DNA of 64,000 nt. Origin: Zelonia costaricensis. Taxonomy: Eukaryota; Euglenozoa; Kinetoplastea; Trypanosomatida; Trypanosomatidae. Numbering within the stretch: the first letter of the stretch is position 1; each line of letters opens with the position of its first letter. Position numbers and translations under genes: made by a program. The stretch is taken from contig JASAOO010003546.1 in NCBI GenBank assembly GCA_030849075.1, positions 1 through 64,000 on the forward strand, in the 5' to 3' direction. A model generated the notes under the pieces. That model ran no database searches, was not told the DNA's origin, and saw only the letters and a program-made list of their open reading frames with translations. This document shows positions 20,694 to 29,880 of the stretch, piece after piece.

Positions 20694-22301
20694 CTAGTAG
20701 TAGTTCACCGTGGACCGCGGGACGTCTCGCAGACGGTAGACGCCGACGGTATCGTTGCCGCCGTACACGAAGCCCATCTCCTGCGGGCACCAGCGGCGAA
20801 GCTCGCGGCGCACCGGGTACTCCTGCACCAGCTTGTAGTGCGACTTGAGCAGCATGTGGAAGCGCCAGTCCCCCGTGGCGGCGGTGTCGCCGACGTAGAT
20901 GAGCATTGTGCCGCCCTCCCGGGTGAAGTACTCGAGTGCCTCGAAGCCCATCGAGCTCTCCTCCCGCTCCCGCGAGCCGAAGGGGGGCCAGCACATCAGC
21001 AGCACGGCGTGCTTGCAGTCGAGCGAGTAGAGGGAGATGGGGCCGCCCATCGAGACGTGCACGCTGTACGTCCCTTGCAGCGCCAGGGCGTCAAAGGCAA
21101 AGATGGGAATCGTCCGCTGGCCGTAGAAGCTGCAGCGCACGTGGTCGAACGAGGTCCGCGGGAAGCGGCGCCGGTCCACGGCCCACTCCTCGCGCAGCGG
21201 CACCTGGTGCATGACACGGTTGAAGATGTGCTCAATGTAGCCAGCGCCGCTGCCGACGCTGACGATCGACTCCACCTCTGGGAACTCCAGCACCACCGTG
21301 TCCATGACGTCGCGCGCGTGCGCAGGCGAGATGAGGCTCCAGGCAAAGACGATGTTCGCCACGCGGTGGGCCTCGAACGTCAGCGGGATCTTGAAGAGAT
21401 CGGGCAGCTGACTGCGGTAGCGGTCCACCTCGCTCTTGTACAGCTGGTAGTCGTCCCCGACACTGCGCAGAATGTGCTCCACGAGGTACGTGACGTAGGG
21501 AAAGTAGGCCATGAAGGTGCAGCGGGGACACTGCCGGAAGTGGTGCTCCGTGCCGAGCGAGACGTCGCAGCTCTCGTCAATCCAGTTGTACCCGCACACC
21601 TCGCACGCCCAGACGTCGCAGTACTGCAGCTCCCTCGCCCGCTCCGTCAACCGCGCCACCTCGAGCTCGGCAGAGGCCAGCCGTCGCACCCGCGGCGCTG
21701 CGCTGCAGCCCTCGTCGTGGGGGAGGAAGCAGCCGCTGTAGAAGGGGCAGAAACCGAAGGCGGCAAACACCGGGCACACCGACACCCCCTCCGGCTTGTA
21801 GAGCGCCGGCAGCGAGGGCAGAGACCCGTCCGGCGCCATTGCGTACTCTGGCGAAGGACGCGCGGCCATCACGTGCGGCGAGGCGCGGCGCTGCTCGCGG
21901 TAGATGTACGAAATGTACAGCGTCAGCCTGCACATGGGGCACCCGCAGCCGTCGGAGTTCTCGTGGTACTGCAGCGGTGTGGAGGAGACGCCCGTTTCCC
22001 CTGAGCACTGCCCATCGTCCGAGACGGACAAGAACCCGTTGGAGCTGCCGTAGCGCACGCTGATGCGGTTCACGTCGGGGGAGCCGAAGACGGACGTGCG
22101 CTTGCCGGCCTCGTCGGCGCCACGTGGGACGCCGACGAGCATGGTGGGTGGCGAGGTCGCGGGGGTGGAGGCGGTGGTGGTCTGCGAGGCGGACGGGTCG
22201 GAGTCCCCGGGGTGCTTGATGGCCAGCAGCGGGATCAACGGGATGCGGGAGAGCTTGCCGCCGCTCCGCTGCCACTGGCTGACGCTGTCGGGAGCTGACA
22301 T
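20694..22301 (-). CDS. CCCH zinc finger plus methyltransferase-like protein, 535 aa
   Basis: ATG 22301 gives 535 residues. In order: a disordered Ser/Thr-rich N-terminus; a Cys cluster (Cys119, 121, 124); a perfect C-x8-C-x5-C-x3-H finger (Cys176, Cys185, Cys191, His195) of the RNA-binding CCCH type; a zinc ribbon of two CxxC pairs (Cys233/236 and Cys258/261); then a C-terminal domain (about 300-535). That domain has a glycine-rich VSVGSGAGYIE loop (347-357), matching motif I of class I SAM methyltransferases, a CWPPFG segment (437-442) at the motif IV position, and a GGTMLIYVG strand (463-471). This C-terminal pattern resembles uncharacterised SAM-methyltransferase-like proteins of fungi and plants. 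I infer an RNA-bound methyltransferase or a dead relative; the substrate is unknown. The gene stands alone between two very long spacers. Confidence 0.88.
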   Translation of the reverse strand: MSAPDSVSQWQRSGGKLSRIPLIPLLAIKHPGDSDPSASQTTTASTPATSPPTMLVGVPRGADEAGKRTSVFGSPDVNRISVRYGSSNGFLSVSDDGQCSGETGVSSTPLQYHENSDGCGCPMCRLTLYISYIYREQRRASPHVMAARPSPEYAMAPDGSLPSLPALYKPEGVSVCPVFAAFGFCPFYSGCFLPHDEGCSAAPRVRRLASAELEVARLTERARELQYCDVWACEVCGYNWIDESCDVSLGTEHHFRQCPRCTFMAYFPYVTYLVEHILRSVGDDYQLYKSEVDRYRSQLPDLFKIPLTFEAHRVANIVFAWSLISPAHARDVMDTVVLEFPEVESIVSVGSGAGYIEHIFNRVMHQVPLREEWAVDRRRFPRTSFDHVRCSFYGQRTIPIFAFDALALQGTYSVHVSMGGPISLYSLDCKHAVLLMCWPPFGSREREESSMGFEALEYFTREGGTMLIYVGDTAATGDWRFHMLLKSHYKLVQEYPVRRELRRWCPQEMGFVYGGNDTVGVYRLRDVPRSTVNYY

Positions 22302-22416
22302 GACGCGCGGTCAAGGAAGAGGACAAGAAGAGGTTCAGGGCAGGCACGGAGGGAGGGTGAGAGCCAGTTGCACGGCGTCGCGTTTTTTTTTTTTTGTGTG
22401 TGTGTGGGGGGGGGGG

Positions 22417-22417
22417 N
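22417..22417. other. Ambiguous base (N) after G run
   Basis: A single N directly follows a run of about 12 G. Unlike the other two N positions there is no obvious direct repeat on both sides, so it most likely marks an uncertain homopolymer length or a contig end. Confidence 0.8.
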
Positions 22418-22522
22418 CACGTGAGACAAGAGGAAAGCGAGAGAGAAGCACACAAAACAGAAAGCACGCACGCACGAGAGTCCGTTGTGGCGTAGCAGAA
22501 CGCACTCGGTGACGCTGGAAAG

Positions 22523-23181
22523 GGGGGGTGAAAGGGAGTGAGGGAAGGATAACGGTACACGGAAGAGGAGGAGGAGGGGAGGTACGGTGTATGGGCTGCG
22601 TCGTGTGTGAACTGCTTTCACGTGTATTCTCTTTCTTTTTTTCCTTTGTGTGTGTCTGTGTGTGTGTGTGTGTTAGAGCGGGACGCTCGCGCACGTGCCG
22701 CGTCAACGTGCCTGGATGGAAACACAAAAAAAAGAGAGTTGAGGCAGCCGAGGCAGCAGAGGCGGGGGGTACACGTGGAGATGGCGGCGCAGGGGGTGAA
22801 GGGGGGAAAGCGGGGACCTGCTTCTGGGAAACAGAAGAAGGGCGGAGGGGGGANGGGGGGGTGAAAGGGAGAGAGAGAAGGATAACGGTACACGGAAGGG
22901 GAGGAGGAGGGGAGGTACAGTGTATGGGCTGCGTCGTGTGTGAACTGCTTTCACGTGTATTCTCTTTCTTTTTTTCCTTTGTGTGTGTGTGTGTGTGTGG
23001 TAGAGCGGGACGCTCGCGCACGTGCCGCTTCAACGTGCCTGGATGGAAACACAACAAAAAGAGAGTTGAGGCAGCCGAGGCAGAGGCGGGGGTACACGTG
23101 GAGATGGCGGCGCAGGGGGTGAAGGGGGGAAAGCGGGGACCTGCTTCTGGGAAACAGAAGAAGGGCGGAGGGGGGAGGGGA
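22523..23181. repeat. Imperfect tandem duplication, period 333 bp, with N at the junction
   Basis: Copy 1 is about 22523-22853 and copy 2 about 22855-23181; the GATAACGGTACACGGA landmark recurs at 22548 and 22881. The copies differ by several substitutions and short indels (for example GTACGG versus GTACAG, CCGCGTCAAC versus CCGCTTCAAC, and different GT-run lengths), roughly 3-5%. An N sits at the junction (22854). This is either a genuine tandem duplication or two alleles placed side by side by the assembler. Confidence 0.85.
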
Positions 23182-25527
23182 GGGAGAGGGGGCCACGAAC
23201 AAGACGGAGCCCCCACCCAGAGGCGCTCACGCGTCAGTGGAGAACACACAAAGAAAGCCGATTATGAACACTCGCACACACGCAGAGACACACCCGCACG
23301 CTTGCGTTCAGAAGCTACACGTGAACGAGCCGCCAGGTGGTGGGAGAAGTGAGGGGACGAAGTGGGCGGTGAGTGACGGATGAGGCGGTGTCTCGTGTGC
23401 GTACCGTATTGTAGGATTCGGTGGGGCTGCACAAGAAGAAAATAGTGCCAAGGGTGGCGCGCACGTCTGCAAAGGCGCGTGCGCGTCTGTTTTGTGAGAG
23501 TGGGGGAAAGAGAGAAAAAAAAAAGAGGAAGGAGGCGCTGGCGGAGTTGCGGGGAGTCGTGAGGTATCCTGCAACTGGCTCAAGTCGCCGGCTGATGCGA
23601 GGAGGCGGGGAGGGGAAAGGCTAGTGAGAGAGAGGGAGAGGAAGAGGGAGAGGGAGCAAGCTACTGTGTGAGAAAGCAGAGTGTTCGCAGCGGCTGAAGA
23701 CGCAGGAGCATGCAGTTCCACCGGAGGTCAACGCGCTCGTGGCTCTGCTGCTGGTGGGCGTGGCGTGTGAAGCGTGTGTGTGTGGTGTAGCAAGAGACCC
23801 ATGCGGTTGGGTTTTGGGGGGAGCGTTTGGTGAATGTGTGTGAATGTGTGTGAATGTGTATTCGGAAGAAAAAAAGCGGGACGACACGCGAGAACGCGGG
23901 AATGAGAAGCGAGACGAGACACCAATGAGAGAGCGAGGTACGAATGCGAGAGAAGGGCATCGCGGAAGATCAGCGCCAGGTTCGCTCCTCCGATGTGCCA
24001 ACAGCAGGGCTACCAGAGCCGACAGCATCGGCGGAGTACCAGCAGGTCTACGGACAAACCTGCCACCAGATGAAAGCAGCGCGCACTTCAGCCCTCATCC
24101 ACCCTCCCCCCCTGTCATCCTCATCCTTCTTGCACACATGCCCCCCCCCCCCCACTCGACGGGCAGCTGGGGATGGAACGGACGAGGGCAGGAAACGGGA
24201 GGAGACACAACACACGCCGCGCCACATGTGACCAGCACCCTCGCAACGCGCTGGCACGTGGGTCATGCTGCTACATACACTCACACACAAACACACACAC
24301 GTGGCGCCTTGAGAGTGGGGGAAGCGGGCAGGGGAGGGGCGATGAAGCACGCACCCTGACACTCTTCTTCTCTACCCACTCGGCCTCTCCCCCCTCCGCG
24401 ATTCGCTCGTTGAGGACGGGTGCCGGTGTATGTGATTGTGTCTGTGTCTGTGTGTGTTTTTTTGTGTACATTTATGGTGGTCCTTGAACGAGGGTGGGAA
24501 GCCATCTTCCTTTTCTCATTCTTTGTTCTTTACTCTGCTGCCATGAACGCCGCCGCCACACTACACCATCGCTGCCAGCACCCGCACAAACACGTCAACG
24601 AGGGTGGAGTGAGAGGTGGTGCCGCGGCTGCTCCCTTGTCTCATCTCACCTTGTATAGCTGCTTCTTTCTGTTTTTGCACCACCTTCTCCGCCCCCGCTC
24701 CACGCACCACCACACGCCAAGAAACGGATACGATAGGGAGCAACGTGGGCATGGCTACGCAGGCAAAGGGGTGGGGGAGGGAGGCAGCGGAGGAAAGAAG
24801 AAGAGGAGGGGTGGTGGTTGGATCTGTGTGCCAGAGGTGGGGCAAGGGTAAAGGCGCGCTTCTGTTCAGTGCAAGAGGGGGAGTGCTGGAGGAGATTCAC
24901 ACGCACACGCAGCGACGCAGCACGGAGGAGGGGGAGAAAAACAAACAGGGACAAAAATGGAAACAGGCACGAGCATGGGCACCGCACTCGCGTGCACAAG
25001 AGCGTGCTGGAGACGCTTCATACTTACTAGAGGAGAAACAAAACTTGGTGACAACACGTGCATGCACGCCCTCACAGATGCACAGATACCGACACAGACA
25101 CGACGTCAACACAGACAAAACAAAAAAACGCAATAGCGCGCATGAAGGCAGGCAAACGCGCATTCGCCTACCCGCTCGCTAGATCACGCCGCCCCACAGC
25201 AAACCACACACACACACACACGCCCACACACAGACCACACGCACGCTCGCTCTCTGCAGGCACGACAGCGCGAACACGACGCTTCCTCGCACAGCAAATC
25301 ACCAGCGAAGACGAGACGAGACGCGAAGAGTGGAAAAAAAGCAAACCGAAGAGACGGGAGCACGAGGTGGCAAAGGGGCCCATGAGCAAGCACAGGTGCG
25401 AGCGTGCAGACCGAGCACGCTCGCACCCTTCCGCCTCGCACACCGACGAGCCTAACGTTTCGCCGGGCTTGCCGCGCCCCACACCCCTCCCTTGAAGCGG
25501 TGTGGTTTTTGCGTCGTGCCGCCGTCC

Positions 25528-25578
25528 CACACACACACACACACACAGACACACACACACACACACACACATACACAC
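25528..25578. repeat. CA microsatellite
   Basis: Nearly pure CA dinucleotide repeat, broken once by AGAC and ending in ATACACACC. Shorter CA repeats flank it (25204-25221). It lies in non-coding DNA. Confidence 0.9.
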
Positions 25579-26005
25579 CACCGTCTGAGGTGGGTGGCCG
25601 CGTCAGCGCGGGAGTGTGGGGCGCGCGCAAACAGTGTCGCGACACAGTTTTCTTCTATGCTGTGAGCGGTGAAGCTCAGTTGGCCGCTCCTCGCGCGTGC
25701 GAGTCCTTCGACTCTTCTCCCTTCTCGAGGTGTCGCTGTCAGCGTGTGTTGCCCTCATTGCCTCAAAAGGGGAGAGGCAGGGGAGGAAGAAGGTAGAAGT
25801 GGCGCCGCCGTCCTTGCCCCCTCCCTCACGGCACTCACACCACTCACGGCATCCGTGAAAGCCGCCGACCATTTAGACACGTGCCGCACCAGCCGCAGGA
25901 GCCGCAGAGGGGGGGATGGAGAGAACCTAGCGCCAAGGAGGTTATTTTGTGAGAGAAGTGGAGCCAACGACACGAGTTGCAGCGCGCACATCAAGGACGC
26001 CCGCT

Positions 26006-26428
26006 TTAGAACTCGTCGCTGAAGTTGTTGTTGTTCTGGCGGCCGCCATCGCGGTCCTGGCGGTTGTTGTTGTTGCGGCCCCCGCGACCGCCACGACCAC
26101 CACGGCTGAAGCCGCCGCGACCCTGCGCGCCCCCCTCCGGCGGGCGCGGGCCCGAGGGCAGCTTGGCGCCGCCCGGGCCCGTCACGTTTTCGGCGCGGGT
26201 GCGGCCATCCTGCGAGGCGACCTCGAACTCGACGAGCTGGTCCACGGCGAGGGCGCGGTAGCCGCCCGTCTCCGTCTGTAGCGCGGAGAAGTGGACAAAG
26301 TGCTGCTTCTTGTCCGCGTCGTCCTCGACGAAGCCGAAGCCGCGGCCGCTCATCCACGAGACGACCTTGCCGGTGTTGAGCAGCGCCAGCGTCGGCGCCA
26401 CGCGGGACACGAGGGAGGCGCGGAACAT
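26006..26428 (-). CDS. RBP16: RBP16, mitochondrial Y-box guide-RNA-binding protein, 140 aa
   Basis: RBP16 is a mitochondrial RNA-binding protein known from Trypanosoma brucei that binds oligo(U) tails of guide RNAs and affects RNA editing and mRNA stability. ATG 26428 gives 140 residues, matching the family length. Residues 1-18 (MFRASLVSRVAPTLALL) are a basic, acid-free mitochondrial presequence. A cold-shock domain spans about 19-86 with the RNP1-type GRGFGFVE (28-35) and the RNP2-type FVHFS (44-48). The C-terminal tail (about 100-140) is Arg-Gly-Asn rich with RGG motifs and ends in DEF, as expected for RBP16. A clear pyrimidine-tract/AG acceptor lies about 118 nt upstream. Same array as RET2, but trypanosomatid clustering need not imply shared regulation. 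Confidence 0.95.
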   Translation of the reverse strand: MFRASLVSRVAPTLALLNTGKVVSWMSGRGFGFVEDDADKKQHFVHFSALQTETGGYRALAVDQLVEFEVASQDGRTRAENVTGPGGAKLPSGPRPPEGGAQGRGGFSRGGRGGRGGRNNNNRQDRDGGRQNNNNFSDEF

Positions 26429-27107
26429 GGTGGAACAGGAAGGGGAGAGTACACGGGGGGTGGAGAAAGAGGGCAAGATCGAGCGGCGCAAAGAACAAAG
26501 GAAGAATAGTCGGGTGGTTCTGTGAGGTGGCGGGAGTGTGTGTACCTGTATGAGAGGAGGAGAAGGGGAGCGGTGAAACGGAGGTGGGCTGTACACCTGC
26601 ACAGCACGAGGCAAAGTGTTTTTTTTTTTTTGGGGGGGAAGGCGGGGGAGGCCGATGGTGCGGTGAGAGGGCGTTGCAGAGTGGGCGGAAAGGCGTTGGA
26701 GAAGTAGTGGGGATGCACAAGCGCACGGAAAGAACAAGGCGGCACCACTCGTCGCCTGCACGACAGGTGCGTGGAGGCGGACGAGCGAGCGACGCAAAGG
26801 CACAGATCGGCAAGGGAGGGAAATGCGGAAGAGCCGCGCTGGCTGCGGTACCGCAAGGGCAAGCAACGCTGCCAGACGACGCCTATCCTCTTGTTGAAGA
26901 AGAGAGCTGGAGGAAGGGGGGTCACCGCCGCGATCGCGGCAGAACGCCTCCACTCGTACCTTCCAAACAACAAGAGGTGGCGCTCTGCTTTGGTTGTTGT
27001 TGTGCCTCTGTAAGCAGCAGACACGCAGCAGACACCATGCGCACGCACGCATGGAAGGGGGGGAGAGGCGCACAACACCAGAGAGCGCCGCGCCGTGGTC
27101 ACCGGCG
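26429..27107. other. Intergenic upstream of RBP16
   Basis: Holds the RBP16 leader with its acceptor (26540-26582), a T11/G run at 26621-26638, and the 3' flank of the 251-aa gene. No further coding sequence seen. Confidence 0.7.
26546..26582 (-). promoter_or_regulatory. Polypyrimidine tract and AG acceptor of RBP16
   Basis: On the minus strand the tract CCGCTCCCCTTCTCCTCCTC is followed by TCATACAG. This is a textbook spliced-leader acceptor; the AG corresponds to plus-strand CT at 26546-26547. Confidence 0.65.
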
Positions 27108-27863
27108 TCACATTGGAATCGCATCGACAGCATCGACGCTGGTCGGGGAACTGCCGCCGCCGTGCTGGGTAGGGCAGCTGCCCGTCGGCGCCCTGACAGC
27201 GTCTACGCTCGCAGAGCCCAGCAAGTCAGTCAGGCCCAGCAGGTCGAGCACCTCCACATCGTTCGTAGAGACCCCAAGGTACCGCCGCTGCAGAGGTGAA
27301 CGCCGTCGCGGCTCGGCTTCTTTCAGGGCCTCGCCGATGACGTCGCTGCCCTCGCGACGCCAGCGCTCGTACGTCGACACGGGTAGGCGGGCGTAGTAGG
27401 CAAAGACGGAGGGCCGCGTTGAGTCAGGGAGCACGAAGAGGCGGTGCACACGGACGGCGGGCGGCTGAGACGGCGTCGCCCGCACCGAGCGGGCCTCCGA
27501 TGCCAGGCGCGGCCGCTCCACGAAGGCGAGCATCGGGCAGCCGCAGGAGAGAGTACAAGGGTACACGCACGTTGCGCCGCCGTCTCCTCCGGCGGCCTCT
27601 TGAAGGTTGGGTACATCCTGTGCAGGCTCAGCCAGGAAGACCTGCTGGGCAGTGAAGGACACAGAAGGTGGCGTGGACCGCTCCCAGTCCGTATCCAGCT
27701 GCTTCTCAGCAGCCGTCACAGCCCCCGTAGTAGCGCCGTACAAGCGGTGCAGCAGGCGCACCGTGCCCGCCTGTGTATCAGCAGAGAAGTGCACAACCTC
27801 CGCGCGGTAGGCGATCAGGTGCGGAGCCGCCGGCCCTCGCCAGAGAAACGAAACGCAGCGCAT
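27108..27863 (-). CDS. Hypothetical protein, 251 aa
   Basis: Family not recognised. ATG 27863 begins MRCVSFLWRG and gives 251 residues. The N-terminal half has mixed strands and helices. A Cys-rich patch lies near residue 100-110 (TCVYPCTLSCGC), followed by a segment (about 140-205) with YYARLPVSTYERW and a basic helix, and an acidic/hydrophobic stretch ending in a low-complexity Ser/Thr tail. No signal peptide, membrane helix or catalytic motif is obvious. Composition is protein-like and the frame spans the interval between two secure genes, which supports it as a real gene. A pyrimidine tract followed by CAG lies about 20 nt upstream on the coding strand (27879-27900). Confidence 0.75.
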   Translation of the reverse strand: MRCVSFLWRGPAAPHLIAYRAEVVHFSADTQAGTVRLLHRLYGATTGAVTAAEKQLDTDWERSTPPSVSFTAQQVFLAEPAQDVPNLQEAAGGDGGATCVYPCTLSCGCPMLAFVERPRLASEARSVRATPSQPPAVRVHRLFVLPDSTRPSVFAYYARLPVSTYERWRREGSDVIGEALKEAEPRRRSPLQRRYLGVSTNDVEVLDLLGLTDLLGSASVDAVRAPTGSCPTQHGGGSSPTSVDAVDAIPM

Positions 27864-28374
27864 GTGTCAGAGTGGACGCTGCTGCATTGGAGGCGGGAAA
27901 GAACTCAACGCAGCAAGTGATGCGTGTTTTTTTTTTCCTCTTGCCACCGACGCAGACGCCGCGTGAGCGGATGCGCGGGTTGTGTTCTGTTGGGAATACG
28001 AGCGGGGGGAAAGACGCCGGCGGCCTTCTGATGAGCCGTGTCTGCCGAAAACAGGGCAAAGAGGAAAGCAGAGTGCGGCGTCAAGAGGGAAGCTCATCTC
28101 CGCCATCATCACGAGCCGAGGGTGGGGGGAGAGGGGGTCGCAGCCCACTCCGTTGCCGACAGCGTGTCTGTGAATACGCACTCAGTGGACACGCGGTGCG
28201 TCCTGTGTGAGGCGGTGTCGGCAACCCGCTGCAGTCCTCCACTTCCCTACCTCCACATGTGTGCTGGCTTGTTTGTCTTCTTGGTTACCTTATCCGTTTA
28301 CGTGCAGCTCCGTAGCACGCGTGCCGACCATTTCTGTGAGCAAAAAAGAAAAGAAGAAGATGTGGGGAGGAGGA
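27864..28374. other. Intergenic
   Basis: About 0.5 kb of spacer holding a T9 run (27927-27935) and the likely acceptor of the 251-aa gene. No coding sequence seen. Confidence 0.7.
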
Positions 28375-29880
28375 CTACGGAATCGTCTCTGGGTCTTCGC
28401 CGCGGGTGAGTCGGATCAGCCGCTCCTTCGCTCGGAGCGTCTCGCTCGCGTACCCGTGCGCCTTGGCGCGTGCGGCGACACTCCACGGCACCTTGACGAC
28501 GTCCGGCCGCCGCCCCGGTGCCTCGAGCTCAGACGCCCGCACCTGCTGCGGCTTTGGAGCCCGCTCCTCCGCCTCGCCCTGTCGGCGCACCTTGAAGTAG
28601 ATGCCCTCTGCATCGAACGTGGCGCGGTGGCGGTCTTCGTGCTCGCTCAGGGTGCGCTGCAGGCGGTGACGTGCGTGCACGGACGCGGAGCGGCGCGAGC
28701 GCGGCGAGTCGGACGGCTCAGTGCCAGGCGAGTGCCCACCTCGTGCAAAGCCCAGTCCACGGCGCGCCCCAGTGCTGCCTGCCTGCGGACCCGTCCCCTC
28801 CTCTTCTGTGCCACCGCCGTTGCCGTCCTCGCCGTCCATCATGCCGGCCCGCAGGCGCGGCGGCTCGGCAAAGGTGGACGCGTCATCCTCTGGGAAGTAC
28901 TTGGCCGTCCAGTCCACGAGTGACGGGTCCAGCGTCGCCTCGTTCTCCACGGCGCGCTGCCGCAGGAAGGGAAACGCAGACTGTGGCGAGCGCCGCGTGT
29001 CCGTCTCGGGCAGGTCGGCGATGGCTGCCGAATGCGCCAGACTCGCCGCGGCACCGCGACGCCGGCGCTCTTCCCGGAATGCGGCCGCCTCCTCGTCCGC
29101 TTTGTTCAGCAGTGGTGACGCGGCGGCCGTCGCGGCGCTGCCGGGCGTGCCTGCGACCTCATCAGTCGATGACGCCTCGCCGATGCCCGCCTCTGCCGGT
29201 GTCTCCGTCTCCACCGCGGCCGCCTCGCGGCCCTCCTCCGCGGCCTCTGCGGCGCGGCCGGCGAGGATGCCGTGTGCCCACTCCTGCAATCCCTCGGGCA
29301 ACCCAAATGCCGCCGAACTCACATACGCGCGGTAGTGCGTGGCTGCGGTGGAGCAGAGAAACGCGTACTTCTTCGCGTCCTTGGCCTCCAGCCGCGCCGC
29401 CGCGAGGGTGTCGCGGAGGTAGTCCTGCAGGATAGCCACAAGCTTCTCCCGCACGGTGGCGTCCTCGACGGTGTGCCACGTTTCCTTGCGCCCGTAGAGC
29501 CGCTCCGCGTCGTCCAGGTACGTCTTGGTCTTGAGTTGCCGCCACGGGGCGTCCGGCAGTGGGCGGTACTTGGCGTACTTGTGGTCGCGCCGGAAGTCGG
29601 CCCGCTCCCGGGGCGTCTGCGGGTCCGAGGAGCGACGGCGGTACCGCGGCGAGGGCGGGGTGGTTGGAGCCGCGTGGCTCAACGGCGAGGAGCTTCCCGC
29701 GGCGGCGCTTGACGACGCCTGCAACGCAGCATCGACCGCCTGCACCTCCGCGGAGCTCTTGCCGAAGTTGGAGGTGTACCGGCGCGTGGCTGCGACCAGC
29801 GCACAGGGTGCGGCGGCTGCACGAGACTGACACGCGCTTGCCTCACGCGTAAGCAGCCTCGATGAACATGACGCCCGCAT
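28375..29880 (-). CDS. Probable mitochondrial protein of unknown function, 501 aa
   Basis: ATG 29880 starts a 501-residue protein. The first ~40 residues are Arg/Ser/Ala-rich without acidic residues and end in TRRYTSNF, a good mitochondrial presequence. After a Ser/Pro-rich linker, a conserved-looking block (about residues 85-205) rich in Tyr, Lys, Trp and Arg with helical periodicity is the most structured part. A long Ala/Glu-rich disordered stretch follows. The C-terminal third has a basic RxxRHRLQRTLSEHEDRHR helix and a Lys/Arg-rich end. Many kinetoplastid-specific mitoribosomal proteins have this style (presequence, basic helical core, disordered extensions), so a mitoribosome or mitochondrial RNA-processing role is a reasonable guess, not a finding. 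No enzyme motif is seen. Confidence 0.8.
   Translation of the reverse strand: MRASCSSRLLTREASACQSRAAAAPCALVAATRRYTSNFGKSSAEVQAVDAALQASSSAAAGSSSPLSHAAPTTPPSPRYRRRSSDPQTPRERADFRRDHKYAKYRPLPDAPWRQLKTKTYLDDAERLYGRKETWHTVEDATVREKLVAILQDYLRDTLAAARLEAKDAKKYAFLCSTAATHYRAYVSSAAFGLPEGLQEWAHGILAGRAAEAAEEGREAAAVETETPAEAGIGEASSTDEVAGTPGSAATAAASPLLNKADEEAAAFREERRRRGAAASLAHSAAIADLPETDTRRSPQSAFPFLRQRAVENEATLDPSLVDWTAKYFPEDDASTFAEPPRLRAGMMDGEDGNGGGTEEEGTGPQAGSTGARRGLGFARGGHSPGTEPSDSPRSRRSASVHARHRLQRTLSEHEDRHRATFDAEGIYFKVRRQGEAEERAPKPQQVRASELEAPGRRPDVVKVPWSVAARAKAHGYASETLRAKERLIRLTRGEDPETIP

Larger units (their letters stand above)
22302..26005. other. Second long (3.7 kb) gene-free region
   Basis: Contains the leader of the CCCH/methyltransferase gene (22302 onward, pyrimidine-rich on the minus strand), two N positions (22417 and 22854), a 333-bp tandem duplication (22523-23181), a C run at 24140-24152, GT/CA tracts, and a triple GTGAATGTGT repeat near 23828-23858. 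No frame shows protein-like composition. In the minus direction most of it is 3' UTR of the RBP16 gene or non-coding transcript. Confidence 0.6.

Noticed and set aside
22335..23249. 304-codon minus-strand frame over the 333-bp duplication
   Set aside because: Crosses both N positions and repeats the same low-complexity translation twice; non-coding repeat.
25528..25578. Regularly repeated CA sequence suggestive of an array
   Set aside because: Simple dinucleotide microsatellite without spacers, in a eukaryotic genome; not CRISPR.
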